Source: Oreohelix idahoensis | Taxonomy: Eukaryota; Mollusca; Gastropoda; Stylommatophora; Oreohelicidae | Assembly (NCBI GenBank): GCA_024509875.1 | Contig: JAMPIV010009929.1 | Coordinates: 1 to 64,000 of the forward strand | Direction: 5' to 3' | Length of the DNA: 64,000 nucleotides | Shown: positions 1 through 10,213 of the stretch, in pieces | How positions within the stretch are numbered: the stretch's first letter is position 1 | Layout of the letters: each line of letters starts with the position of its first letter | Program-made: the position numbers and the translations under genes | Notes under the pieces: model-generated | Database searches by the model: none | What the model saw: only the letters and a program-made list of their open reading frames with translations | Told to the model about the DNA's origin: nothing

Positions 1-947
1 AATAAAATAGGCAAACAAAATTATCTGTCTTACCCTCAAGTAAAGAATATTCACACACACAAGCTGACAGGCAGAAAAGGGCTCTAGCACTGATCTTGCA
101 GTACAGACGGCAAAGGCTTGTCCTTCTGTCTCTTTCAGTATATGTCAGCTCGGTATGGAAGGTTATGGTTTAATGGCGGAACTTACAAGAAGTTGTTAAA
201 TTTTTTTTCATACTAGACCCAACCATTAAGATGACGAGTCAAATAGGTAACCATTCCTGGCACTATGAACTTGGGCGTATTTTAAGTGTGTTTTGTCTAA
301 TCGGACCAAATTTGTTTATTTTTTATATCATAGTTATTTATGGACCGATTTTTAATTATCAAAAGTGATAATTAAACGGCCAATTCCTCTCTATTGTTAT
401 ATATACTTTTCCTTTAATTATTCTTTTGCATTTTCATCTGGGTAATTTTTAAATAATTAACTGTAAACTTATCCTGATATGAAAATATCACTAAATTAAA
501 TTTTACTAAGTTAAGATAATTTTATTATGAGGGAACCTTTATGGTTATGTGTTTAGCAATATCAGCGCTATAATTCAAGATATCCCTTTCATTTTTATTA
601 TCTTTAGTTATGGAGAAATAAATTATCTAAGTTCGGTCAAAAACACAAAATAGGCATTATTTCCACTTCAACCTAAATTTTCTTGTCCTTACCAAAAAGA
701 GGTAACGATTTGATTGGTTGTTAAATTGTACTACGTTCTTTGATAAATATTGGGGTGGGTGTGCGGGGGTGGTAACTTTTAACTTGTTTTCTTAGAAAAA
801 TTTAAATACTCTAGTTAAATGGTTGGCGTAAATTTGACTGGGCCCTCAGATTTCAAATACTGTAGTTATTTATAGATTTAGAAATATGTTAGTTAGTTTT
901 GAAGCTGGGAATTTGAGCGGGTTGTCACACAGATTCACTTCACTACA
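1..947. other. No gene recognised, AT-rich flank
   Basis: This stretch is AT-rich, with stop codons frequent in all frames. I see no transposon termini, RNA gene or credible exon in it. Confidence 0.5.
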
Positions 948-984
948 GTGGTCACCCTCCCCTGTGCTGTGGAGTCAAGGCACA

Positions 985-1785
985 AATGGAAAGGGCAACA
1001 GTTACTGACCAAACACAAAAATCTCAACATACTGCAGTGGAATGCAGAAGTCCTTAATAAAAAAGTCTCCCTAAGTAATCGTCTGCATGAAGACCAAATA
1101 GATGTAGCATGCTTTCATAAGACACACTTAAACAGCAACCATAGATTCTCAGTCAGAGGATACCAAAACATTCAGACTTGATCAAGAAGGACACAAAGGA
1201 GGTGTACTGATACTTGCGTGAAACTCAATACCAAGCAGCAAAGTATCAGTGAACTTCAACAATCAAACAGAGATCATAGGGGTAGATATAACAATAAAGG
1301 AAACAAACATTCATATATACAATCTTTATGGCCCACCAAAGATTTGTCACTTTCAAGCATGGAAATCAAGGGCTCCAATTGCATAGTGGTCAGAGACTTC
1401 AACAGCCATTCTGAAAGATGGGGATACCCTGATACAGACAGCAGAAGAGACAAAGTGGAGGACTGAGAGATAGATATAAATCTCCACCTTATCAACAAAC
1501 CAGACGACAAACCCACTTTTTATTCTAGAAGATGGCACACCACTTCCACTCCTGATCTAGCCTTTTCAACAGGAGACATCTTCCACAAAATTGATAGACA
1601 GGTGCTTGATCAGCTAGCAGGTAGCGACCATAATAATAATAATAATAGCCCCTTCAGTCATAACTGACTATGGGAATGCGCCCCTGAGGTGACAGCCCTC
1701 AGCTGCTTTAGGTAGCGACCACAAACCATTAAATTTGGTCATAAATATGAAATACATTCCTCAGGAACCTAAACTACTGCCTCGA
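985..1785 (+). pseudogene. Jockey-like LINE endonuclease remnant
   Basis: This is a decayed apurinic-type endonuclease (EEP fold) of a jockey/R1-type LINE, the domain that nicks target DNA for reverse transcription. Readable across three frames: an N-terminal NLNILQWNAE, a block containing RLHEDQIDVAC, then IHIYNLYGPP, a DFNSHSERWGYPD segment (the GDFN catalytic block with G changed to R), and a PDLAFSTGDI block before a final SDHKPL (the SDH motif). Several frameshifts and stops break it. A 79-bp LINE H stub sits exactly between the S-D and H-K codons of the SDH region. No RT domain follows; the sequence runs into a LINE A fragment. Clade assignment is from motif style only. Confidence 0.6.
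1631..1709 (-). mobile_element. 79-bp 3' stub of LINE H
   Basis: This matches the extreme 3' end of the LINE H copy at 34863-38389: the last codons (…[10 protein letters not shown], stop), a roughly 25-base 3' UTR and a (TTA)n tail. It is flanked by perfect 12-bp target duplications, AGGTAGCGACCA, at 1619-1630 and 1710-1721. It is therefore a real, extremely 5'-truncated retrotransposition event and not a chance similarity. It interrupts the older jockey-like endonuclease remnant. Confidence 0.85.
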
Positions 1786-1794
1786 TGGAATTAC

Positions 1795-1991
1795 AATCCT
1801 CGATTTATGGTCTGAAAAAGTCTCCCAGCTGCTGCCTTTTGAGTGGCCAACTCTTCTTTGATGCCTCCCTTTCGGTCTATAATAGCTCCGAGCTATTTAA
1901 AGTGGTCGATCTGCTCCAGGACCTGTTCTCCCAGCTTAATCTGATGTCTTCTTTCCTCTCGTGATATCACCATGGATTTTGTTTTAGAGCT
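1795..1991 (-). mobile_element. LINE A internal fragment
   Basis: About 200 bp are closely similar to the post-palm region of LINE A at 5985-6190 and 18680-18890, encoding the KYLG(A)IIDRKG and RLFQAINRGF segments on the minus strand. Neither end of the element is present and I found no target duplication, so it is a fragment left by deletion or recombination. Confidence 0.75.
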
Positions 1992-2083
1992 CCCATTGTA
2001 TCTTGGGGTGTTTCAATAGTGTATTTCACCTCCAGTATCGCTCTTTCGGTGGCCGCTCTTAGGAGGGCTAGTCCTAAAAAGGA

Positions 2084-2588
2084 CTACTAGCTGGCTTTTG
2101 TGGTTTTATGTGTTTTTACCCTCCTTGTTTCTGTTGCTTGTGTCTTCCTTTTCTCCTGTACCTGATGTAAGGCTTTTTCTATTATTGTGAGGAGTAGATT
2201 TTCTGACATTTCATCGATGACTCCTTCGTTTGATTGGTCGTTCGTTTTAGTTTCTCTTGTGTTGTTAGATGTAGTTTCCTCAATGGCCATTCTTTCTGCT
2301 TCTGTTCTTTTGAGTAGTTCTTCATTTTCCTCTTTCAGCTCATTCAGTTTCTTGACATCTGCTTCTACCTATTACTGAATTCTTTTCATGTCTTCCATCA
2401 TATTTCTAATGCTCTGTAGGTCTATCACGTCTTTACCACTGTTGGTTTGATCTTCAGGAGTCTGCCTGCTTCCACTCTTGACCTGGAGTTTTAGTTTTAT
2501 TTCTTTGACTTCTGCGGTCAGCTGATGCAGCTGTCTTCTATCTGTTGTACTCTATCTGTTCGCGACATCCACAGCATTTTGCATCTCT
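2084..2588 (-). pseudogene. Jockey-like ORF1 C-terminal region
   Basis: On the minus strand this encodes a charged, probably coiled-coil segment (KLNELKEENEELLKRTEAER-like, then an acidic stretch ending HKTTKAS, stop). It resembles the coil at 15415-15612 in the ORF1 of another jockey-like copy. I infer that it is the C-terminal end of the gag-like ORF1 whose N-terminus lies at 7081-7962. The middle has been pushed apart by a LINE B insertion (2589-3853), the minisatellite and a LINE A copy. Reading across the LINE B insertion gives continuous coding-like sequence up to about 3905. Frames are damaged by stops. Confidence 0.45.
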
Positions 2589-3853
2589 TCTTCTTCTTCT
2601 TTGATCCTTAGCCGCCGACCGTCAAAGCAGTCAGTGGCCATTACGCCTGGTGGTGTCTTGTAGGGCAACAACAAATTGATTCCAGTTTGCTCGGTCGGCG
2701 GCCATCCTTCGTACAGTGCCCCAACTCTGGTTCATTCTTTGCATCTCAGCCTCCACAGTCCTCCGCCAAGTTGTTTTTGGTCGGCCTCTCTTTCATTTTC
2801 CTTCAGGGGTCCATAGCATAGCTGTTCTTGTGATTGCATTGGGGTCTCTTCTGAGGACATGGCCAACCCAGCTCCAGTGTCTGCCAGCTATGATGGTGTG
2901 CATGTCCTCTTGCTTGCTCCGAGTAAGCAGATCTTGGTTGGTGATGATATTCGGCAAAAAGATTCGGAGAATTTTTCTTAGGCATGTTGTGTGAAAAGAG
3001 GAAAATTTCGATATTTCCTTCTCTGTAACTCTCCAGCTCTCCACACCATAGAGAAGCACAGAAAGCACACAGCTCTGATATAATCCTAATTTTGTGCTTG
3101 TGCCGTACTGAGAGGACTTCCAGATGTTGTTTAGACTAAAAAAGGCTGTTCTTGCTTTGTTCATTCTGTTGTTGATGTCTTTGCTTGCTCCGCCGTCTGG
3201 TGTTACTATGCATCCTAGGTATGTGAAGGCATCTGTCTGTTCCAGTTGCTGATTCCTTACTGATATGGGCTCAGGGTTGCTCACATTGAGCGCCATGACC
3301 TCTGTCTTCTTTAGGTTGATGTTCAAGCCCACCTGCTGGCTATACTTATTAAGTCTATCCGTTTTTTCCTGGATGTGTTGATGTGAATGTGCTAGCAGTG
3401 CAATGTCATCTGCATATTCCAGATCTTCCAATGTAGAAAATGTAGTCCATCTTATTCCCCTTGGACTGCTCTCTGTTGTCTGGCGCATCACCCAGTCTAT
3501 GACTGTTAAAAATAGAGTGGTTGATAAGGGGCATCCCTGTCATACTCCTGTCTTCACTTCAAAGGTTAGGTTGCTCTGCCCAATGCTGCACATAAAGTTG
3601 GCATAAAGACTTTTTATGATTGACACTATGCAGCTTGGAATTCCATAAGCCCTCAGTATTTTCCATAAACTGTCCCTATGTATACTGTCAAAAGCCTTTT
3701 CAAAATCAACGAAATTAATGTACAACTGTCTTTGCCATTCTGAGCACTGCTCTATAATGTTCCTGAGGGTAAATATATGATCTACACATCTTCTGTTCTT
3801 TCTAAATCCGGCTTGTTCTTTCCTCAGTTTGTGGTCTACTGCTTTTGAGATTC
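2589..3853 (-). mobile_element. LINE B, 5'-truncated copy
   Basis: A 5'-truncated non-LTR retrotransposon whose reverse transcriptase would copy its own RNA at a nicked target. Minus-strand coding includes part of the RT fingers and palm (VDFEKAFDSIHRDS near 3700), GVRQGCPLSTTLF, the catalytic LEYADDIALLAHS near 3410, and the C-terminal FTYLG, RRWSWVGHVLRRDP-type and GRPKTTWRRT-type segments. The 3' end is a (GAA)n tail, seen as TTC repeats at 2589-2600. Perfect 12-bp target duplications, TTTTGCATCTCT, lie at 2577-2588 and 3854-3865. One or more frameshifts make it inactive. It landed in the jockey-like ORF1. Confidence 0.85.
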
Positions 3854-3905
3854 TTTTGCATCTCTGAAGGGGATGTTTTTGGATACCGCGTCCTACAGAA
3901 ATCTC

Positions 3906-4972
3906 TTGGTTTCCTAAAACACAAGGCAGCCTTGCTACCTTACCTCATGGTTTCCTGGAACACAGGGCAGCCTTGGTATCTTGTCCCATGGTTTCCTAGA
4001 ACATAGGGCAGCCTTGGTACCTTGCCCCATGGTTTCCTGGAACACAGGGCAGCCTTGGTATCTTGCCCCATGGTTTCCTAGAACATAGGGAAGCCTCAGT
4101 ACCCTGCCCTATGGTTCCTTGGTACCTTACACCATTGTTTCCTAAAACACAGGGCAGCCTCAGTACCTTATCCCATGGTTTCCTAAAACACAAGGCAGCC
4201 TTGGTACTTTACCCCATGGTTTCCTAGAACACAGGGCAGCCTTGATACCTTACCCCATGGTTTCCTAAAACACAGAGTAGCCTTGGTACCTTACCCCATG
4301 GTTTCCTGGAACACAGGGCAGCCTTGGTACCTTATCCCATGGTTTCCTAGAACACATGGCAGCCTTGTTACCTTATATAATGGTTTCCTGGAACACAGGG
4401 CAGCCTCAGTACCTTATCCCATAGTTTCCTAGAACACAGGGCAGCCTCAGTACCTTACTCCATGGTTTCCTAGAACACACAGCAACCTCAGTACCTTACT
4501 CCATGGTTTCCTAGAACACAGGGCAGCCTCAGTACCTTACTCCATGGTTTCCTAGAACACAGGGCTGCATTGGTACCTTACCCCATGGTTTCCTAGAACA
4601 CAGTGCAGCCTCAGTACCTTACTCCATGGTTTCCTAGAACACAGGGCAGCCTCATTACCATACTCCATGGTTTCCTAGAACACAGGGCAGCCTTGGTACC
4701 TTACCCCATGGTTTCCTAGAAGACAGGGCAACCTCAGTACCTTACTCCATGGTTTCCTAGAACACAGGGCAGCCTTAGTACCTTTTCACATGGTTTCCTG
4801 GAACACAGGGCAGCCTCAATACCTTACCACATGGTTTCCTGGTACACAGTGCAGCCTCAGTACCTTACCACATGGTTTCCTGGAACACAGGGCAGCCTCA
4901 GTACCTTACCACATGGTTTCCTGGTACACAGTGCAGCCTCAGTACCTTGCCCCATGGTGTGCAAGACAAATT
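3906..4972. repeat. 41-bp minisatellite, about 26 units
   Basis: Tandem units of 41 bp, each containing ATGGTTTCCT, AACACAGGGCAGCCT and AGTACCTTAC-like blocks, with scattered substitutions. Read on the minus strand, a unit encodes a GARYxGCPxFxETM-like peptide, which is the last part of the zinc-knuckle region of the adjacent jockey-like ORF1 (HGARYRGCTMYQETM at 7081-7140). Because 41 is not a multiple of 3, each unit shifts the frame, so the array cannot be coding as a whole. The distal units near 4780-4970 match those of the short array at 6979-7126. Confidence 0.9.
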
Positions 4973-5095
4973 ACACAGGTACCAATTGTGTTAATCACGT
5001 TGTAATTGTGGTCTTTCTTTGCCCTGGGGCAGTCATAATATTGGTGGCATCCCACACAATACCAGCAGACTGTATCTCTCCTGCATTTTTTCTTC
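4973..5095 (-). pseudogene. Duplicated gag zinc-knuckle segment
   Basis: A second copy of the ORF1 knuckle coding region, about 95% identical to 7131-7273. On the minus strand it encodes a CWYCVGCHQYYDCP-like knuckle, NVINTIGTCVICL and the start of the GxRY motif. It ends abruptly where the LINE A 3' tail begins (TTACTTACTTA). Together with the last minisatellite units it forms a roughly 300-bp duplication on the two sides of LINE A. Confidence 0.75.
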
Positions 5096-5455
5096 TTACT
5101 TACTTAGTCGTTCCCCTTCTACAGTGAGGTGTAGAGGTTTGGAAGAGAGAGCGCCAGACTATCCTATCGGCTGTCTTCCTCCTGGCCTGGTTCCATTCTA
5201 GTCCTCGGTCCTTCAAAGATTGTCTAATGTTGTCCTCCCAGCGGACTCTGGGTTGTCTTTGGGGTCTGGATCCTTGACTCTTTGTTTCCCATGCTTGTCG
5301 TGGTATCCGATCTTCTCCCATTCTGCAGACATGGCCAAACCATCTTAATTGGGACTGTTCTACTTCGGTCTGCAGGGGGTAGGATTTAAGGCCTTGACGT
5401 ATCGTCTGGTTGCGTACCATGTCTCTTCTTGTTACTTCAACCACCTTCTTTAGAT

Positions 5456-5500
<45 letters not shown>

Positions 5501-6967
5501 CGTTCGCCCGCTAATACTCGAGACGAAATCTCAGGTTATTATTTTATGTCTAACCTGACATTGATTTTACGTGAGTATCCCTTTATTTCTTGTACAGAGA
5601 CAGGTGTCCCTCGCCATTCAGGCAAATACTCGCCGATTTCGGAGGTACCCATTGCAGCTGGGTCGGCTCAGGAGCCGCCAGTCCCTGGTCGACGACACTC
5701 CTTCAAATGTCCTCGCCAGGTCTCGAGTTAATCCAGTCCAAATCCCGGTCGACGAAAAATCCTCAAATGCCGTCGCCCGGGTTTGATCCTGTATCACCCG
5801 GTCGCCAGAGCGGTGTTATAACCACTACGCTAGCGCGGCTCCCTCCAGATACTTCATTTCTGAGGTTTGGATCTGGCTTTTATGGGTTGTAGTCATTGCC
5901 CATGACTCGCATCCATATGTCAAGACTGGGACATAGGTGGAGCGGTATACAGCCATCTCCGTTTTCTTACCAACCTCTCTCTTGCTGAGGAATCCTCGAT
6001 TTATGGCCTGAAAAAGTCTCCCAGCTGCTGCTTTTTGAGTGGCCAACTCTTCCTTGATGTCTCCCTTTTGGTCTATAATAGCTCCGAGGTATTTAAAGTG
6101 GTTGACCTGTTCCAGGACCTGTTCTCCCAGCTTAATCTGATGTCTTCTTTCTTCTCGTGATATCACCATGGATTTTGTTTTAGAGCTGCTTATGACCATC
6201 CCTCTCTTCTCCAGCTCTTCCTTCCAGACTTGCAGGTTGGATTGGAGATGTGCCTCTGATTTAGCAATCAGGGCAACATCATCAGCAAATGCCAGCTCCG
6301 AAATATAGACCCCGTCTCATCTTCCAGTACCCCACTGAATACTTTCTTATTCTCTCCTTACATGCCTTGATGACATCGTCCATAAGGAGTATGAAGAGGT
6401 AAGGTGATAGGATATCACCTTGTCTTACACCAGTGGTGGTCCTGAACTCTTCTGACTTATGGTTTGCTGTCCTCACATAATTTCTGCAAGACTTGTAGAA
6501 GCTCTGTATAGAATGTATCAGAGGTGCTGGAATATTCTTCCTTGCCAAACAGTCCCAAAGTTTGCTCCAGGGGACCCTGTCAAACGCCTTTTCCAGATCT
6601 ATGAAACAAAGATGCATCTCACTCTTATACTCAAGGGCCTTTTCATTCAGCTGTCTGAGTGTGAAGATTAGGTCTTGAGTACTTTGGTTTGCTCGGAATC
6701 CGCACTGGACCTCATCCAATTGTGGCTCAGCTAGGCGTTGGGGTCTCTGCTCTAGGATTCTAGAGTAGATTTTACCAGGGACACTGAGAAGGGATATGCC
6801 TCTATGGTTTCCACACTGTCGATTGTCACCGTTTTTGAAAATTGGTGTTATGATGGCAATCTCCCAATCCTTTGGTATGGTCTTGTTGCACCACGCTGCC
6901 TGTAGGACCCTTAAGAGTAATAGGTTGCCTGATGCTTCCATGTACTTAACCATTTCTGGTGTTATAC
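5096..6967 (-). mobile_element. LINE A, 5'-truncated, carries a SINE
   Basis: A non-LTR retrotransposon of the type often annotated 'craniofacial development protein 2-like'. On the minus strand it starts inside the pre-RT linker, then shows the RT core: WEIAIITPIFKNGD, GNHRGISLLSV, LCFIDLEKAFDRVPW, TGVRQGDILSPYLF and an intact FADD catalytic motif at 6279-6290. The C-terminal KYLGAIIDQKG, LTYGCESWA and QLRWFGHVCRMG segments follow. The 3' end is an AAGT-repeat tail, seen as TTAC repeats at 5096. The C-terminal coding region is interrupted by a SINE at 5458-5843; in the 18-kb copy the same codons are contiguous. The 5' junction is with the minisatellite and shows no clear target duplication. 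Confidence 0.85.
5458..5843 (-). mobile_element. tRNA-derived SINE, type 2
   Basis: A short non-autonomous retroposon transcribed by RNA polymerase III. From its 5' end at 5843 (minus strand) it has an A box, TAGCGTAGTGG (5831-5821), and a B box, GATCAAACC (5788-5780). The head GGGAGCCGCGCT is shared with the SINE at 60873. The body then differs from that SINE, and the element ends in a 43-base poly(A), seen as T at 5458-5500. It splits the LINE A C-terminal codons. The flanking target repeat is short and imperfect (TTTAGAT versus TCCAGAT), so this is an old insertion. Confidence 0.85.
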
Positions 6968-6978
6968 ATCAGGAGTCC

Positions 6979-7126
6979 TTAAGGGCAGCCTTGGTACCTT
7001 TTCCCATGGTTTCCTGGAACACAGGGCAGCCTCAATACCTTACCACAAGGTTTCCTGGAACACAGGGCAGCCTCGGTACCTTACCACATGGTTTCCTGGT
7101 ACATAGTGCAGCCTCGGTACCTTGCC
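6979..7126. repeat. Short 41-bp minisatellite array
   Basis: About 3.5 units of the same 41-bp repeat found at 3906-4972, directly continuous with the ORF1 knuckle codons at 7127 onwards. It shows the likely birthplace of the repeat: the unit next to the knuckle still reads as HHGARYRGCTMYQETM on the minus strand. Confidence 0.85.
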
Positions 7127-7962
7127 CCATGGTGTACAAGACAGTTTACACAGGTACCGTTTGTGTTAATCACGTTGTAATTGTGGTCCTCTTTTGCCCT
7201 GGGGCAGTCATCATATTGGTGGCATCCCACACAATACCAGCAGACTGTATCTCTCCTGCATTTTTTCTTCATGTGGGAAAATTGCTGGCAGTTGGAGCAC
7301 TGCATCACCAGAGGGATATAGGCTTCTGTTCTGTTGGATGTATCTTTGAGTGTCAGTCTTTCAGGTCTTGTTGCTCCTTCAATAGTTACTACCACCAGAT
7401 TGGTATCTTTTTTAATCCATGTCTTTAACCTTTTGACTTGCATGATTTGGGCATTTGTGTTTTCAATTTGTATGCAACTTTGGACTTCGCTTACAGACCA
7501 TCTGGCATTGACCCCTCTTAGCACCAACTTCTTTGTTGCCCTGCCGGTCTCCACCACTACTTTTATCTGGTGGGGCAGCATGTATTCTTTCGGTTTGGAC
7601 TCCAGTTCTGTCATCAGCAAAGTTGTTTTATCCGTACTGTTGAGAGAAAGCACGGCTCCCTTTTCTTGTCTCCTTATTTTTTCTATGCCTCTCTTGCCTG
7701 TTATAGCTTTGAAGATACCGATCACTTTATTGTTGGGTAGGGCCCTGTTGTATACACGCCAGATGTATCCTCTTATATGTCCATCCCTGCTGGTATAATG
7801 TTTGATGCCAAATTGCAGCAATCTTAGCCTTAAGAATTCATTGATTGCAGTGTCATTCTCTAAGAGACGATCATTAATTGTAATTAGTATCTCTCCCTTA
7901 TCCATATCCAATGTGCCCACTATGGGTGCTCTTGAAGCTAGTCTGTCACTAAACGTAAACAA
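7081..7962 (-). CDS. Jockey-like LINE ORF1 (gag-like) protein
   Basis: An open frame of 293 codons on the minus strand encodes a gag-like RNA-binding protein of a jockey/I-type LINE. Such proteins package the element RNA for target-primed reverse transcription. The N-terminal two thirds hold an RRM-like region (IRGYIWRVYNRALPNNKVIG, then a VLSLNSTDK segment). The C-terminal part has three zinc knuckles: QCSNCQQFSHMKKKC (CX2CX4HX4C), VCWYCVGCHQYDDC and CVNCLVHHGARYRGC. This layout, including a final knuckle ending in a GxRYRGCxxY peptide, is typical of jockey-type ORF1. The true C-terminus is lost, because the codons run into the 41-bp minisatellite. The methionine at 7962 may not be the real start. 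It is likely a transposon relic that happens to stay open. Confidence 0.75.
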   Translation of the reverse strand: MFTFSDRLASRAPIVGTLDMDKGEILITINDRLLENDTAINEFLRLRLLQFGIKHYTSRDGHIRGYIWRVYNRALPNNKVIGIFKAITGKRGIEKIRRQEKGAVLSLNSTDKTTLLMTELESKPKEYMLPHQIKVVVETGRATKKLVLRGVNARWSVSEVQSCIQIENTNAQIMQVKRLKTWIKKDTNLVVVTIEGATRPERLTLKDTSNRTEAYIPLVMQCSNCQQFSHMKKKCRRDTVCWYCVGCHQYDDCPRAKEDHNYNVINTNGTCVNCLVHHGARYRGCTMYQETMW

Positions 7963-8797
7963 GTTCCTGAAGATTCACGGCTTCTATGGAGGTTATCCAC
8001 TCATGATTAAGCCATCCATTTTGGACCTTCTAAAGCATGGACTGAGAGTCTGACACAATAATTGCCTTTGTGTATGATGCTATAATTGTTCGCATGTGAG
8101 GCTGCTAAGAATGCGACTTAAGGTTTCATGCATAGAAGTAATATTTAATACTGCAGTGATATCAACTTAAGATTTGTGATTATCAAATACCACCGCTCTG
8201 AGATTATGTCTGCTTTTATCATGACAATTACTTGTGTGCCACTGAATCAATTTGTTTTGTAGATGAATCATAACTTTCACCACAACAGTTTTCATGTACC
8301 CATATTAAGCTCACTAAATAATTCTAATGTTTTGTTATCATGCCAGAATCATGATGGTCAAAACTACACTAAAGACTGTGATACTCATGATCAGATAGTT
8401 GACCTCATGGATACAAAAACACCAAGAATTAAGAAAGTAGAACAACCTGGCTTTTGTGAGGATGAAGGTAATGAAATGGTAGTCGTTTAGATGAATTAAT
8501 GCTTTTTTTTTTTTTTTTTAATTTTAATAATTTTTTTTTTTTTAAATCATTTTATTGATTTCTGAGAAACTAAATCTTAAGTGTTAATAAAAAAATGTGT
8601 AAGATCAGAACATCACTTAAAGTACCATACATAGAGACAATAATGAATCTACTCATGAACCGTTTGCCTTGTCTGGCATTCACATTTATTATCATACTTC
8701 AGTACTCACACACAAGAAAACAAAATCTTAGATACCAGTAATAAAAAAAAAACATTCACAGATGGGGTAATGGTTCATGTTTTAACAAGTTTGAAAT
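7963..8797. other. Mostly unassigned DNA
   Basis: Apart from the possible exon at 8262-8466, I recognise nothing here. There are T-rich and A-rich runs around 8505-8545 and 8740. Confidence 0.4.
8262..8466 (+). other. Possible small exon, unrecognised
   Basis: A 68-residue stretch starting MNHNFHHNSFH and ending FCEDE is open. It is preceded by a pyrimidine-rich acceptor-like sequence, TTTGTTTTGTAG, and followed by a donor-like GAAG|GTAATG. It matches no transposon family in the window and has no recognised domain. It could be chance; the open length is not remarkable in AT-rich DNA. Confidence 0.2.
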
Positions 8798-9639
8798 GAT
8801 AGTAGTCCATCTTATTCCTCTTGGACTGCCCTCTGTCGCATCACCCAGTCTATGACTGTTAAAAATAGAGTGGTTGATAAGGGGCATCCCTGTCGTACTC
8901 CTGTCTTCACCTCAAAGGTTAGGTTGCTCTGCCCAACACTACACCTAAAGTTGGCATAGAGGCTTTTTATGATTGACACTATGCAGCTTGAAATTCCATA
9001 AGCCCTCAGTATTTTCCATAAACTGTCCCTATGTATGCTGTCAAAAGCCTTTTCAAAATCGACGAAATTAATGTAAAGCAGTCTTTGCCATTCTGAGCAC
9101 TGCTCTATAATGTTCCTGAGAGTGAATATATGATCTACACATCTTCTGTTCTTTCTAAATCCTGCTTGTTCTTTCCTCAGTTTGTGGTCTACTGCTTTTG
9201 AAATTCTCTGTATAATTATCCTGCCTAATATTTTGCTGGGAACTGAGAAAAGAGTGATTCCTCTCCAATTATTGCAGTCTGCAAGATCTCCGTTCTTGGG
9301 CAATTTGACAATTATTCCTTTGTTCCACTCTGATGGTGTTGTCCCCATTTTCCAGACTTGTGCAAATAGTGGTTCTAATAGTTCTGCTGCTAGCTCAGGG
9401 TCTGTCTTAAATAGCTCTGCATTTAAGTTATCATGGCCCGGAGCTTTACCGTTCTTTAACCCTTTGATTGCTGTGATGATTTCTTCTTTTCGTGGAATGT
9501 CTGTATTTAGATCGTTTTCAGGCTCAGGAACATTCGATTGTGTCTGGTGGTTCCTTGTTCAGAGTTTCTCTGAAGTGCTCTGCCCATCTTGTTTCCTGTC
9601 CCTCTGCTGTCGTGATGAGATTTTCTTGCTTTATCCCTT
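8798..9639 (-). mobile_element. LINE B (outer copy), RT segment
   Basis: This is the 3' part of a LINE B copy that has been split by a younger LINE B. On the minus strand it begins inside the linker (NLITTAEGQETRWAEHF) and runs through the RT fingers and palm: IIVKLPKNGDLADCNNWRG, EQAGFRKNRRCVDHIFTLR, FVDFEKAFDSIHRDS and GVRQGCPLSTTLF, to WVMRQ. It then stops, so the YADD region and the 3' end are missing. Its upstream continuation is 10228-10586, on the far side of the nested copy. A small deletion near 8835 shifts the frame. Confidence 0.8.
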
Positions 9640-10213
9640 CTTCTTCTTCTTTGATCCTTAGCCGCCGACCGTCAAAGCAGTCAGTGGCCATCACGCCTAG
9701 TGGCGTCTTGTAGGGCAACAACAAATTGATTCCACTTTGCTCGGTCGGTGGCCATCCTTCGTACAGTGCCCCAACTCTGGTTCATTCCCTGCATCTCAGC
9801 CTCCACAGTCCTCTGCCAGGTTGTTTTTGGTCGGCCTCTCTTTCGTTTTCCTTTAGGGGTCCAAAGTATAGCTGTTCTTGTGATGGCATCGGGGTCTCTT
9901 CTGAGGACATGACCAACCCAGCTCCAGCATCTGCCAGCTATGATGGTGTGCATGTCCTCTTGCTTGCTACGAGTAAGCAGATCTTGGTTAGTGATGGTAT
10001 TCGGCCAAAAGATTCGGTGAATTTTTCTTAGGCATGTTGTGTGAAAGGAGGACAATTTCGACATTTCCTTCTCTGTAACTCTCCAGCATTCCGCACCATA
10101 GAGAAGCACAGAAAGCACACAGCTCTGATATAATCTTAATTTTGTGCTTGTGCTGTATTGGGAGGACTTCCAGATGTTGTTTAGGCTAAAGAAGGCTGTT
10201 CTTGCCTTATTTA
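9640..10213 (-). mobile_element. LINE B nested inside LINE B
   Basis: A 5'-truncated LINE B copy that starts at the NKARTAFFSLNN codons and runs to the natural 3' end (GRPKTTWQRT, DATRRDGH, stop, short UTR, GAA-repeat tail). Perfect 14-bp target duplications, TTGCTTTATCCCTT, lie at 9626-9639 and 10214-10227. Removing the copy and one duplication joins the VRDK and QGNLIT-equivalent codons of the outer copy. This explains an otherwise puzzling order in which C-terminal codons precede the RT domain. Confidence 0.9.

Noticed and set aside
2068..2086. Small hairpin AGTCC-TAAAA-GGACT
   Set aside because: A 5-7 bp stem within decayed ORF1 sequence, with no T run or other context for a terminator or RNA.
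3996..5127. Repetitive open frames (GFLEHRAASVPYHMVSW-type) in the minisatellite
   Set aside because: The unit is 41 bp, so frames change every unit. These frames span few units and read the strand opposite to the gag source.
7334..7798. A 154-codon plus-strand open frame, serine/leucine-rich
   Set aside because: It lies wholly antisense to the gag-like ORF1, which has recognisable knuckles. No support of its own.
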